NCBI RefSeq assembly: GCF_025698545.1
Contig: NC_068569.1
Location: 1,364,001 to 1,428,000, forward strand
Length of the DNA stretch: 64,000 nt
Source: Gossypium raimondii
Taxonomy: Eukaryota; Streptophyta; Magnoliopsida; Malvales; Malvaceae
Reading direction: 5' to 3'
Within the stretch, counting starts at the first letter, position 1. The number at the start of each line of letters is the position of its first letter. Below are positions 1-11,721 of this stretch, in pieces. Position numbers and translations under genes: made by a program. The notes under the pieces were generated by a model. It was given only the letters and a program-made list of their open reading frames with translations, made no database searches and had not been told where the DNA came from.

Positions 1-289
1 TGTATTCAATTAAATTCAAGTATTATTTCACTATTTCAAATTATTTCATTTTCACTTCTCATTTTTACATTATTTCATATTATCAAAATCTATTTCATAA
101 AATTTATCCTTATCTGTTTCTTGAACCATAATTCTTACCCTTTCACATATGTCATATCATTCAGATTTAGTTTTATCAGTAACTTTATTTCATTTGCCCC
201 TATTAACTTGACTCGGACTTGGCGGATACACGGATTCCAACCAAACACACCAAGAATAGTAATCAAGAATGGCGAGTAATAAGATATGA

Positions 290-440
290 TATTCAACACA
301 CAAAATGCTGAATCATGTGATAAGATAAGAATAAGATTCGACACACAAAGTGCGAATCGATAATAACGATAAGATAAAGATTCGACACACAAAGTGCCGA
401 ATCGAATCGATAATATATGAGTCGGCACATAAGTGCCTAA
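290..440. repeat. Short degenerate tandem motif inside the LTR
   Basis: Four spaced copies of a motif close to TTCGACACACAAAGTGCCGA start near 292, 337, 379 and 421, with a spacing of roughly 42-45 bases. Each has ATTCG-type flanks, and the short AAGATAA spacer recurs between the first three. It is part of the LTR and not a gene. Confidence 0.6.
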
Positions 441-973
441 TCAGTAAGCCAGCAAATACCCCGTACTCTTCCATATCCTATGGCATGCCAACTATATCCG
501 ACTAGCCCGACTAGTTAATAGGGCATTTAATTCACTTTTCAGTATAATTTCCATCTTAGTTCAATATCAATTATAATTCCTTATTTCAATAAGTTTCACA
601 GTATTGCAGTAATTCATTACTTCAGGATTTTCACAGTTCAATGCAGTACACATAACAGTATTCAGTATTCCATGATTCAGTTCAGTATTAGTCTCACATG
701 TCAATTTCTACTTTCTCGATTTCAATTCCAATAAAATCCATATCACTCACCAATTTCAATATTCCAGTTCAATTCAATAATTCAATTCAAACCATTTCAA
801 TTTATATTCAATAATCGCATTTCAATTCAAATTCACTTTCCACTTTTTAATCTACCAATACATATTCCAGATATTCACATGTAATCATACTTCGATTCAA
901 TTTAAACCACTTTTCAGTCGATACTCAATTCACGTATTCACACTTATTCATACTTTAATTCACTTTCATTCAA

Positions 974-976
<3 letters not shown>

Positions 977-1005
<29 letters not shown>
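977..1005. repeat. (AT)n microsatellite
   Basis: An uninterrupted AT dinucleotide run of about 28 bases lies inside the LTR. Confidence 0.9.
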
Positions 1006-1008
<3 letters not shown>

Positions 1009-3166
1009 TTATTCATTTTCCAATCAAATTCAAATCACTAATTACTTTTCAGTTCATATACATTTCAAAGATTCACATATTTTATTTTTATTTTTTATTT
1101 CAAGAATAAATATATCTCATCATGCATCATATAATTCATGAAATTAACATTTAACCATTAAATTTCAGCCATATGAACTTACTATTTCATTATCTTTCCA
1201 CACTTGTTTCCTATGCGCATCACACAAGATATAAACATATCATTTAACCATAGTTGCAAGCTAGTGTATTTAAACATAACTCTTTTTTGAACTAACCACA
1301 TGATAAACCATTCATGACATTATTTCATGCCAAATCATATACCATACACACATACTATAAAACTTTATTTTCACACATGAGCTTAAGCCATGACCAATAA
1401 TGCACAAATATAAGCATCATTTCTATTTCATCGTTTATTAATTATAATCAAACACATGACCAATTATACACAAATCATTCATATATTTCCCAATTTTCCT
1501 CCTCCTCCTCTCCATTTCACATCCTTAATGTGTATAACACGCTTAAACAATATTAACTATAATTTTACTATTCACTCACATGTATGTTCAAAACTGTTTA
1601 TCTGAGTTAGGGTCACTAAATTATTTTTATCCGAAGCTACAGAGCTCCAAATTAAGATCCGTTAATTTTACCTGAAACTAGACTTACATATCTTCTTACT
1701 ATAAAAATTTCAAAATTTTTGGTTTATCAAAATAGTACAGTTTATTCTTTAAAGTTTCTCATGTTTCGCTGTCTGACAGTTCCGACCACTCTTCACTAAG
1801 AATGAATTATCTAATTGTACAGAATTTGGATGATGTTTCCGTTTGTTTCCTTTGAAAATAGACTCATTAAGGATTCTAAGCATATAAATTATAACTCATA
1901 ATTATTTTTATTAAAATTTTTATGATTTTCCAAAGTCAGAACAGGGGAACCCGAAATCATTCTTACATTGTCTCACAAAATTTATTATATCTCATAATTT
2001 ATAAATCCATTACTTGCACCGTTTCTTCTATGAGAAATTAGACTCAATAAGATTTAATTTCATATTTTATTGACGCTCTAATTAAATTCCTACAATTTTT
2101 GGTGATTTTTCAAAGTTAAACCACTGTTGCTGTCTAAAACTGTTTTAGTGCAAAATATTGATTTCCATTTTGCCCCAAATTTCACAGTTCATACAATTCA
2201 GTCCTTGCTCAATTAACCACTCAATTAAGATAATTTTTTTCAATTATTACTTTACCTAGACATTTTAAGTTATTTCACAACTATTGAAATTCATAATTTC
2301 CACATAAAATCCTAACTTCAAACTCTTTTACTATTAGGTCCCAAACACTCACTTTCTATTCAATTCTTTCAATAAAATCAGCATATGAACAATTTAAAAC
2401 TCTAATGCCATGCTAAATCATCATATACTTCCACCATGTATTCATAGCAACTTTCAACTTCTTACATGGAATCAAAACCAATGAATTTAACAAGTGGGTC
2501 TAGCTGTAAAAGTCACAAAAATACAAAAATTTCAAGAAATATTCAAGAATTGAACTTACTTGCAGTAAAAATATGAAGAAACAGCTTGAAGAAACCCTTC
2601 TATGGTGTTTTAGCTGATGAGAATGCAGAAAAAATGAAGAGAAATCTAGATAATTTCACTTTGGTCCTAACTTTATTAAGCAAATTTTGCAATATTCCAA
2701 TTTTGCCCTTAATCCTCCTTACTTTCTTGCTGATTTCATACCTCTACCGTCCAGCCCAAATAGAACTTGGGTCCATTTTCCTTTTAAGCCCTCTTCATTT
2801 TATCATCTAAGCTATTTAATCATTTTTTATAATTTTGCATTTGTTACAAATTAGTCATTTTTGTTCAATTAATTATCGAAACTTTAAAATTTCTTGACGA
2901 AACTTTAATACTAAATTTTTAACCCTCCATAAATATTTATAAAAATATTTATGGCTTGGTTTAAAATCTCCGAGGTCTCAATACCTCGTTTTTTTTATTC
3001 TAATTATTTTAATATTTATTTCTAGTGCACTATTCACTATTTCAAAATTTTTCCTAACTTCATATTTAACTTATATTCACTAAATTAATAATATTTTCTA
3101 CTCATTTGTCGAATTTAGTGATCTCGAATCACCGTTTCGACACCTTTGAAAATTCAGGTCATTACA

Positions 3167-3233
3167 CTTTTCCTCGTCGGATTTGTGGTCTCGAAACCAC
3201 TATTCTGACTAGACCCAAAATCAAGCTGTTACA
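3167..3233 (-). mobile_element. Terminal fragment of a second LTR interrupted by the first
   Basis: On the minus strand this begins TGTAACAGCTTGATTTTGG and continues through GTGGTTTCGAGACCACAAAT. It resembles the start of the LTR at 35157 (AACAGCCTATTTTC, then GTGATTTCCGGACCACAAAC). It is cut off after 67 bases exactly where the LTR ending at 3166 begins, so the first LTR appears to have inserted into this older one. The rest should lie left of the window. Confidence 0.6.
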
Positions 3234-5694
3234 ACAATCCTTTGAAAAGAAAATTTGAATAAAACGAATTGGAGGATGAAACTCATTGATTTCAAGGAAA
3301 TAGATGGTCACACTCAGTAAGTTAGAGTGTAACATTTTAAATCCGCGAAATTAAGTTTGTCTTTTGACTTTTAAAACCTGTACATTTTGAGAAGGATATC
3401 TGATTATTTGGGTTAAGTGAGAAAATCAAAACCCAGTAAGTTAGGGTTCGATTTCACAAAATTCCTAAATATCGAATATTGCCTTGATTTTTAGAAGAAT
3501 CCTCGTCTCGGGAAAACAACATGTCATACCCAATGCGTTAGGGCACAATATATCGAATCCCCGAGAATGAGATTTTTATCTATGTTTAAAATAAAGAGGA
3601 TATTCGGTTTCTTAGATCCCGAAAAAGATTGGAATCCAGTAAGTAAGGACACAATCTTTTCGAGTATCCCAAATTCCGAGTGTCGTGTTATTTTGAAAGT
3701 TTTTGAATAAATTGGTTTTGATACTGAAATGAGGTTAAGCGTAACTTTGAATGAATAAAAGCGCAATGAAGTAACAATGTTCGATGCGAGGTGAAAATTC
3801 GTAAACCACAATACATGTTAGCGATCACAAATAAATCAATAAATACCAATAGACAAATACCATACATAAAAATAATAATCTCACACCACACACCATTTAA
3901 ATAATAATATGAATGATTAAAGATGAATAGATTAAATAATACAAGGCAAATTAAAATGAAATAATCGTAAAACAAATTTCAAAATGGTAACCAAACGTTT
4001 TAAATAGGATTTAAAGTAAGATACGTAAAACAATTTGAATAAGAGGTAAAAGATTTTAAATAAATAGTACATGAAAACGAGTTAAAAGAAAACTAACATA
4101 AATCAATTTAAAGCAAGTGGTATGGAATAAATTTAAAATTTATGTATAAAGCAACTAAAAATAAAATCATATATAAATAACTTAAAATAAATCATTTGCA
4201 AAGTAGGTTAAAATCATATAATGAATTAAATATGATATATACAAAAGAGGAATTTTAAAATAAACCGATTTAAGGGTAATCAAATTTTGAAATAACATAT
4301 AAAAATTAAACTAAATAATATATATACATATATAAAAAACAAGTTAAACTAAATAATATATACATACATATATTAAAATAGGTGCTATATACAAAAAGTT
4401 TAAAATATGTAAATAAAGTAATAATAAAATAAAATAAAATCGTTTAAAATGTAAAATATATTAAAACAATTTAAATAAAGGTTAAAAGCGAATTGAAACA
4501 ACAGCAAAATATGGGGGTATAAATAATAAATAATGAAAAGAGGCCAGAGACTATGCTGCAACACGCGTATTACATGGGGGCCCGATTGGGAAATATCTCG
4601 CTTCCCCAAAACGCAGTGTTGCAGGCTGGGTTGAAATGAAACAAAAGCATAATACAGGGATAAATTGAAATGGAGGAAGGAGACCAATTCAAATACACCA
4701 GAAAAGGGATGGACTGGTCGCACAAATATCCCTCCCTACCCTAGAACATGCGGATCTAGCCGTATTTGGGTCGGGTCATCGGGTCGCAGCCTAAAACGGC
4801 ACCGTTTCAGAGCCATTGACACAGGCCCTAAATGGTGTCGTTTTTCACACTATAAATACCAACTTTAAAACCCTAAAATCAGCAACTATCAGCCTTAAAC
4901 AGACTTAAAGAAAACTAAGCATTAGCCCCCCAAACTAAAACCTAATCCCTCACATCCTCAACCACCTCAAGTTCAGAGACTCTCTACTATCAACTCCGAT
5001 TTGGAACGGAGCAAGCAGAGGTTCCGACGTCGCCGAGGTAAGCTTTTCCTTCCCTTTTTCTTTCTATTTTATATATACTCTTATATATATATGATTAATA
5101 ATAAAAAGAAAAAGAAAGAATACGCAACAGAAAAGGAACAGAATCAAAAGAGAGAAAAAAAAAACCTTTCTTTTCAATTTTTTGATTTTTCTTTGTATTG
5201 ATTTCGTGTTTGATACAATCTGTGTGGGTTTTTTTTTTGCTTTACATTGTAGTATTTGGCTTTATATAGCCAAATCGGAAAAAGAAATAAAATGAATATG
5301 AAAAATCCCCTCTATTTTCTCTGTCTTTTCTGTTTTTCTATTTCTTTTTTTTGCTGCTTCTGTTGCGTTGCTCGTTTGTTTGTCCTTTGCAGGTGTCGTA
5401 CGAAGGCTAGTTGGGACGTGTACGGAGGCTCGCGTGAGTGGCAGTGGCGCGCATGCGAGGCCAGAGGCTGATTGCGGCTTGATGGCTTGCTGGAGCGGCG
5501 GCTGAGGCGTGCGGCTAGGGTTCCAAGGCTTCTTCTTTTTTTTCTGCTGAAATTGTTTAGGTTGTGGGCCAATTAATTGGGCTTAGGGTTTTTTACTATT
5601 GGGTTGGAATTTTGTTATAATGGACTGTTTAATTTTGGGCTTTTATTTGGGTTTTTATTATTTATATTGGGTCGGGCAATATTGGGCCATTACA
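3234..5694 (+). mobile_element. LTR-like repetitive block with a promoter-like core
   Basis: No convincing gene is present. The left part has four degenerate copies of a motif like CCAGTAAGTTAGGGCACA-AT (near 3310, 3430, 3528 and 3636). There is a long A-rich middle (3850-4500). A promoter-like stretch contains CTATAAATACC at 4850-4860, followed by a C-rich leader and a donor-like CGAGGTAAGC near 5034. A more GC-rich stretch spans 5380-5530, and the block ends in GGGCCATTACA at 5694. The short reading frames here have no recognisable domain. LTR or retroelement origin is the best guess, but neither border nor a target duplication could be established. Confidence 0.4.
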
Positions 5695-7540
5695 GTCGCG
5701 ACTTTGGAGTTTTCTCGTCACAATGTAACTCTCCGTTTAGGGCTCATCGTCACCTTAAAGTAACGACGTTGCGACATGGACCTAGCTCTGTTTCTTGTCG
5801 CAATGTTAGAGGTTTCTCATTGGGACGTGACAATCTATTTCTTCTAAAATCAACTTGTTATAAGTTAAAATGAACTAGAAACACTTATAATATTTTGTCA
5901 TGATATTAAATTAATGGCCTTCCAAAGTATAAAATTCCAAACCTAACTTTAACCATTATACCTTCAAAATAACCAACCAAAAACACATACGAATACACAA
6001 TTTTTGACCTTCAATTTTGCAAATCAACCTTAGAAGTATATTCAAACATGCTTCCTAAGATTTGCATGTGATTACAACTTAAACAACCTAACCATTTGAA
6101 ACATTAAACCGAAATACTTAGGTACACGCCAAAAAACCAAAATGAACCACTTAAAACAAACATTGTTCGGTTGGAAACAATAGTCAAGATGCTAGCTTCA
6201 AGTCTCAAGGTTTCGAGAATCACTTGAACCTATACACGGAGAAAACAAACCGTACACTGAGCAATAGGCTTTGTGGTACTATCTGATTCAAGATAACATA
6301 AACATTTACAAGGATCGTGCATAACACCATTACACAATTTAGCCAAGTTATAATCTACCAATCTAACATCACATTTTAGATACAAAGGAGTAGATGAATA
6401 TAACAAATAACTAATGCATTCGTCAATATTTGCAAGGCAACTAATCTATACGTACCAATTGGCAATTACCATTTTTCATACGTTATTAGATAACACTAAC
6501 AAACATTTATCACACATCTTTACATGCTATTAACGTTTTGTTGGAAAATATGGACATCACATATATAATAAAGGTAATTACATGTTATTATTTACTATCA
6601 TGATAGGTTAGCCCAAATTAAAATTGATCTAATTTGGTTAGAATTTTATTGGGTTTTAATTATTAAATAAAGTATGGGTCAAATATGTATAGATACTCTA
6701 GTAATTGAGTTCTAATAAAATTCTAATTAATGATGGGCTAATTAGGAATTAGAACTAATATGCCAAGGTTATAAATATTAGGGTTATGGTCCCCAAATTA
6801 TACACAAGATATCTTTTCCAATATCCCATCATTAGGAAAGAGAAATAATATTCTTTGAATTTCTTGTGTGCTAATTTGGAAGATCAAATCCCCAATATCA
6901 AGAAAAGCTTCAAGGAATTCATGGATTTAGGTGCGCTTACGCATTTAGTTTTATTATTGATTTATTCTTGATGATTTGACATGATAGATCCTGGTTTATT
7001 CAATTTTATTTTAGATTTATTTTACAAATCTAACACATTTTACTATTCATGTTCCATGACATTCAAATTATTTATCTTGTTTTCATACCTTCCAAACTCG
7101 TTTTTGGAGTTTATTGACTTATTTATATTTATTTCAGTATCACATTCTATTGTCAATCTATTTCTTTTCATATTCAAGTTTTCCAATTCTGATCAGAATG
7201 TTACACCCGATGAAACCCTAGTAAAACAGACTCGGATACATGTGTAAACTACACCACACCAGATAGCTCATAAAGTTTAAACTACAACACACTAATGCAC
7301 TGAAGTGAAAAGCCTAAAGGCATCAAATGCATATTCAAATACTAATACATCCCTTCACCACACTACATTATACTTGGTGATCCGCAACAAATGCTAGATC
7401 CTGATATAACATGTAATGATCTTTGTACATACACATATCCTAAGACACACACATTTCATATTTCGTGTTGTGAGTGTACAATTACACTCGAGACACACAC
7501 ATTCCATCTTTTGTGCATCATACAGGGCGTGTTTTTAGCA
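5695..7540. other. Gene-free repeat-like spacer
   Basis: I see no gene. The style (GTCGCGAC-type runs at the left; CACTGAGCAATAGGC and TTACACCCGATGAAACCC further right) is that of degenerate retroelement LTR sequence. A stretch beginning TGTTGGAAAATATGG at 6539, with TATAAATATTAGGG near 6771, could be a copia-type LTR, but I could not find its other end or a target duplication. Confidence 0.4.
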
Positions 7541-7904
7541 TCCTGTTGCCACTTCAGCTGAAAACGCCTCTTGCACAAGGCGTTTTCTTCCCTCACATTT
7601 TCAACCCTAACTCGTGAAAAAAATTTAAAGCCTTAGCCCATGAAAAAAATTCAGAACCCGAGAATCCTAGGTTAATTTTCAAACATCCTATCCTGGGAAT
7701 CTCGAATGATCATGGGGTCCCACTAAATTTTTTTTTAAAATTCCCTCGGTTTCTTATATAGAAGGGGGTTTCGCTCCCTCTTACTAGATTAACTATCTAG
7801 CCCACCGTCCTCTACAAACTAAAAAAATTCTCTTCTATTTTTTTTGTTGAGTGTTGAAACTTTCTGAAAGAAAGATTTATTTGTGTTTATGTTTGAGGGA
7901 AATA

Positions 7905-8860
7905 TTCTCATAGTTTTAAGGTATTTTTGAATTCACAGTGATGCGGTGGAGCTCAGAGAGCCACACATTTCATCCGTTACATTGCAACTCGGGCTTGAAG
8001 TTCATGGTAGTTATACGGTCACGGGTTGAAGTGTAACTTGGGTCCCCAGTTGGCGATGGTTATGCGGTCATGGAGTCAAATTTAATGCCATTGGAAGAGG
8101 ATGTTTTATAAACTCCATACATAAGCTTGATACCATAATCATAGGGAAAAACAAATGGGCTTTTCTAGTACAATGAACTTATTCTTTTTTGTCTATCTCC
8201 ACCAAAGCAATGTCCTTAACCTTATTGTTTGAAACCTATGATAGAGTCGGAGGCAAAAGGACTTTCAAGGGGAGGAGTGACTATGAAACTGGAGAAAAGT
8301 TGAAACATGACTCAGGACGATAGCGATTGTTGTTATTAAAGAACTCATTAATGACTACAATCGCTGTCACTCCAACTTGAGTTTCATTTTTTTCTCCAGC
8401 ATCACAGTCACTCCCCTTCTAAAAATCCTCTTGTCCCCAACTCTGTCACAGGTTTCAGACAATAAGGTTAAGGATATTGTTTTGATGGAGATGGAGAAAA
8501 AGAACAAGTTCATTATACTGGAAAGTTCTTTTGTTTTTCCTTATGATCATGGTCTCAAACTTAAGTATGGGGTTTATAGAAACTTGAACCCATGACCATA
8601 TAACCACTCTCAACTAGGGGCATGAGTAATACTCCAACCCGTGATTGCATAAGCATTGTCAACTGAGAGTCTTAGTTATACTTCAACCCATGATTGTATA
8701 ACCACTGTGAATTGATAGCTTGAGTTGCAATGCGATAGACTTTTAAAGTGATGGTTTCATCCAAACACGATAGATGAAATGCGTGGGTCTCCGAACACTA
8801 TCGCATCATCGTGAACTCAAATATACCTTAAAACTATCATAACGTCTGAACGCGTTTTCA
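7905..8860. mobile_element. Foldback element: large imperfect inverted repeat
   Basis: The sequence left of about 8344 is the approximate reverse complement of the sequence to its right for some 430-500 bases. Matching landmarks include CTCATAGTTTTAAGG (left, 7907) with CCTTAAAACTATCAT (right, 8826), CTTAACCTTATTGT (8216) with ACAATAAGGTTAAGG (8459), and ATAGCGATTGT with ACAATCGCTGTCAC near the centre. The arms differ by scattered substitutions and small indels. The reading frame at 8377-8595 lies in one arm and looks non-genic. This architecture is typical of foldback or long-TIR Mutator-like non-autonomous elements. Borders are approximate and no target duplication was identified. Confidence 0.7.
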
Positions 8861-10658
8861 GCTTAGGTGACTAGAAAGCGTGGCTTCTGTTTCTCTCTCT
8901 AAAATCGATCTATTTCCCTAAAAATAAAATAAAAAACCTCAGACTCTAATTATTTTTTAAAATCGGCCTTTTCATCTAATTTACCCTTATTATGCATGTA
9001 TTACCGTGGATGGATGAAATAAAATGTAAAATCCGAAAAGCCCAACAGGTTGGCGACGTCGTGATTCTTTCGTCGCTAAAAATCGCTACTAGATTAAATG
9101 TATGCATGATGTTTTTTCTTTTCAAAAGAATATTGTGGGCCATATTCCAAAACTACATCCGTCTTAAGAGTATAAAATTCAACGACAACAGCTTTACAAA
9201 ATCCATTTTCCCCTTCTTTTCGTATTTATTTATTTGACTTGATCAGATTTTAGTGGTTGATCACAACCGCAAATGGTTAAAATGTGTTTACCGTACTTGT
9301 ATTTTTCTTTTCATAATTTAAAATTTAAGTCTAACTATTAATATTATTATTTCTTATTTGTTAAATTCGGGATAAGTACATAGCTACCAAGTGAGTAGTT
9401 CTTTTATTTCAAAATATCGTAACAATAAATTTAACTAAAAAAATTAACAGTGTTAATAATTAAACTTGAATTTTGAAATATAAAAATAAAGAGATTAAAT
9501 TCTAATTTTTGAAAAATATAGAGACTATAGAGATATTTTAACCATCACAAATAGATAGTATTTTAGGTGGGGAAAATATGATGATATCCATAGGCATGGG
9601 GTAATTCATAATTGTCCTTTTCCACTCATAATTTTAATTTCATTCCTCTCTTTTATTTGTTTTAAATGCTTATTTAAAATGAAAAAAAATACAGCAAAAG
9701 ATATCATGAATTTCAAATTTGACAAACTCAACTTGAAGATGGGGTGGAGGAGATGCATGCATTAGATTTTTATGGTGTAATTCGTTGCCTTGAAGTAAAG
9801 AAAAATATGCATTGAATGTAAGTTGTTGGTTGGCATATGGGATTGTATCTTGGTCCCATACCTAGTCGGGGGCTGAAATTAAAATCGAAAAAATAAAAAT
9901 AAATGTGACTGGAGATAAAATTGTGAGAATTTTATATTGTAATAAAAGGAGAAAGAAAAAAGCAAGGTTGAATAATTGAATCCTATCTCTTAAATTTTAC
10001 AACCTCAAATTTGTGCTTCACTTTGAATACGTGATGGAAAGAGAGTTTTGATTGCCTTGAACAACATCATTTTCATTGCAGTTTGGTAAATATGACAATT
10101 TGGCAAAGATAAGAAATTTGGAAAGTGAAGTCTTTTAAACAAGTCATTCAACTTGTGCAAGTGCCCCCATCCATCTTTATGCACTACTTCTTTTGTCATT
10201 CTCTATTCAACCATTTTATTTTTTTAAAATTATATAAATAGAAAAAAAGAAGAAGAAAGAATTATTGCATTAGCTGCACTTTCCAGTTTTCCAGTTCAAG
10301 TTCATCATGTTGTTTCAGAAGGAAAGCATGATTTTGATTTTGACAGCATAGCAAGTTGCTGGTACTTGGTAATCTGGCGTATCTCTAATACTTATATATG
10401 ATATCTCAGTGTCAGACCCAAACATGCAATGCCATTTGATTTTTTTTCCAAGTGGATCAATCATGGAGGTAGCTCATAGTTAATCCAAATTCCAACCAGG
10501 ATTTTATGTCTACATGGAGCAAGTGCAAACCCCAATTGCAATTTTTATATAGGATATAACTAATGAAATGTTAAATGCAATAATCTTTTTTGAAATAATA
10601 AATGAAATCATTCTTAAAAAATGTTTATAAATGACGAATAAGCAAACCCTTCTTTTAC

Positions 10659-10689
<31 letters not shown>

Positions 10690-11721
10690 TGAGGCAATAC
10701 CAGGGGATTAGACAAATTGGGTTTATTAAAATTCCTTGTCTTTAACGGGAGAAGACGTAAATATTGGGAATTGGGAGGAAACTAGGAAAAGGTATGCGTT
10801 TGGTTTGGTACCAGGAATTCAGCCCAAGTTTCAACATCCAATTTGCTTTATTTTTTTATTACACAAAGGAGAGGCTGAAGGTTAGTTGCCAAATGGGGAA
10901 GAATATCATATGCATGAATCAACAAGTTGTTAGAAGATTGGATTTTTAAGTTTAAAAGTTTCAAAATAAGTATTCTTTTTTTGTAATGTTTGTTGTAACT
11001 CTTAATTTGTCTTAATGTTTTTAAATAGAATATGTTTGCACATACTGCGTTGTGTAATAAGCCAAAAGCAATGGGTCAAGAAACAAGGATAGAGAAAGGA
11101 AAAGAAAAAAAAAAAAGGGAGCTTTCATGTGAATGAGATCATAAAGTTGATTATTTCTCTAAGATTCAATTAATCCTTGCTAGATCATTGTCTTTGTTTT
11201 TTTATCAAACATTCATTGAGCGAAGCTGTATCTCTGCATTGGTAAGATGGCTTAGCCGTCGTCGAGATTTGACGCATCGGCAGTCGGCACACAGACAGGA
11301 TGTTGTGCTGAAAGTATCGGTTAAATTTTAAAATTTAAAACGACACGTAAATTGAAAACGTAATGTTATTCATGTTTAAAGTAGTGTGATACCATTTCCC
11401 AGCTTTCGCAAGCCTCGAAAAAGAATGGCAATAGAACGAAATGAGAGCAGAAAGTTACTATACCAGTTTATCTAACATGGCATAATGAAAATGAAGAACA
11501 GGGAAGGAGAAAAGCATTGGAACAAAAGAGTGTAGACTGTGGATACTATGAAATTATACAAATTGAAATAGGAACTTCTGTTTTTGATCTCTTTTCCCTT
11601 TTTTTGCTTCATTTTCCCCATAGCTATATACAGCTTTCCCTAAATGGTCAAAATCACAAAGATGGACAGTTTTTACTAATTAAATGACTGAAATCGTTTT
11701 TTCCTTTTTTTGATATTAACT
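8861..11721. other. Intergenic spacer
   Basis: No supportable gene was found on either strand. It holds AT-rich sequence, a poly-A-rich tract near 11100 and an (AT)n run at about 10661-10684. The last few hundred bases before 11722 probably include the 3' UTR of the minus-strand gene to the right. Confidence 0.5.
10661..10684. repeat. (AT)n microsatellite
   Basis: An AT dinucleotide run in the intergenic spacer. Confidence 0.85.

Larger units (their letters stand above)
1..3166 (-). mobile_element. LTR of a Ty3/gypsy-like retrotransposon, left end outside the window
   Basis: The right edge reads, on the minus strand, TGTAATGACCTGAATTTTC, a typical LTR start. The sequence to its left is long, AT-rich and has no coding capacity. 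The stretch about 1490-2170 matches about 59615-60310 of the solo LTR at 58864-61734 in the same orientation (shared runs around CTCCTCCTCCTCTCCATT, GGATGATGTTTC and AATAGACTCATTAAG), so the two are diverged members of one LTR family. The left end is not in the window, so I cannot say whether this is a solo LTR or part of a full element. No gag or pol reading frame is visible. The gypsy assignment is inferred from LTR length and ends. Confidence 0.7.

Noticed and set aside
4400-5873. Overlapping open frames on both strands in a GC-richer stretch with donor-like CGAGGTAAGC
   Set aside because: No frame shows a known domain, they overlap on both strands, and the surrounding sequence looks like an LTR promoter and leader rather than a host gene.
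6539-7200. Possible copia-type solo LTR starting TGTTGGAAAATATGG
   Set aside because: The start and TATA-like box are suggestive, but I could not find a TG...CA partner end or a matching 5-bp flank.
8377-8595. 72-codon open frame
   Set aside because: It lies in one arm of the foldback element and has no similarity to known proteins.
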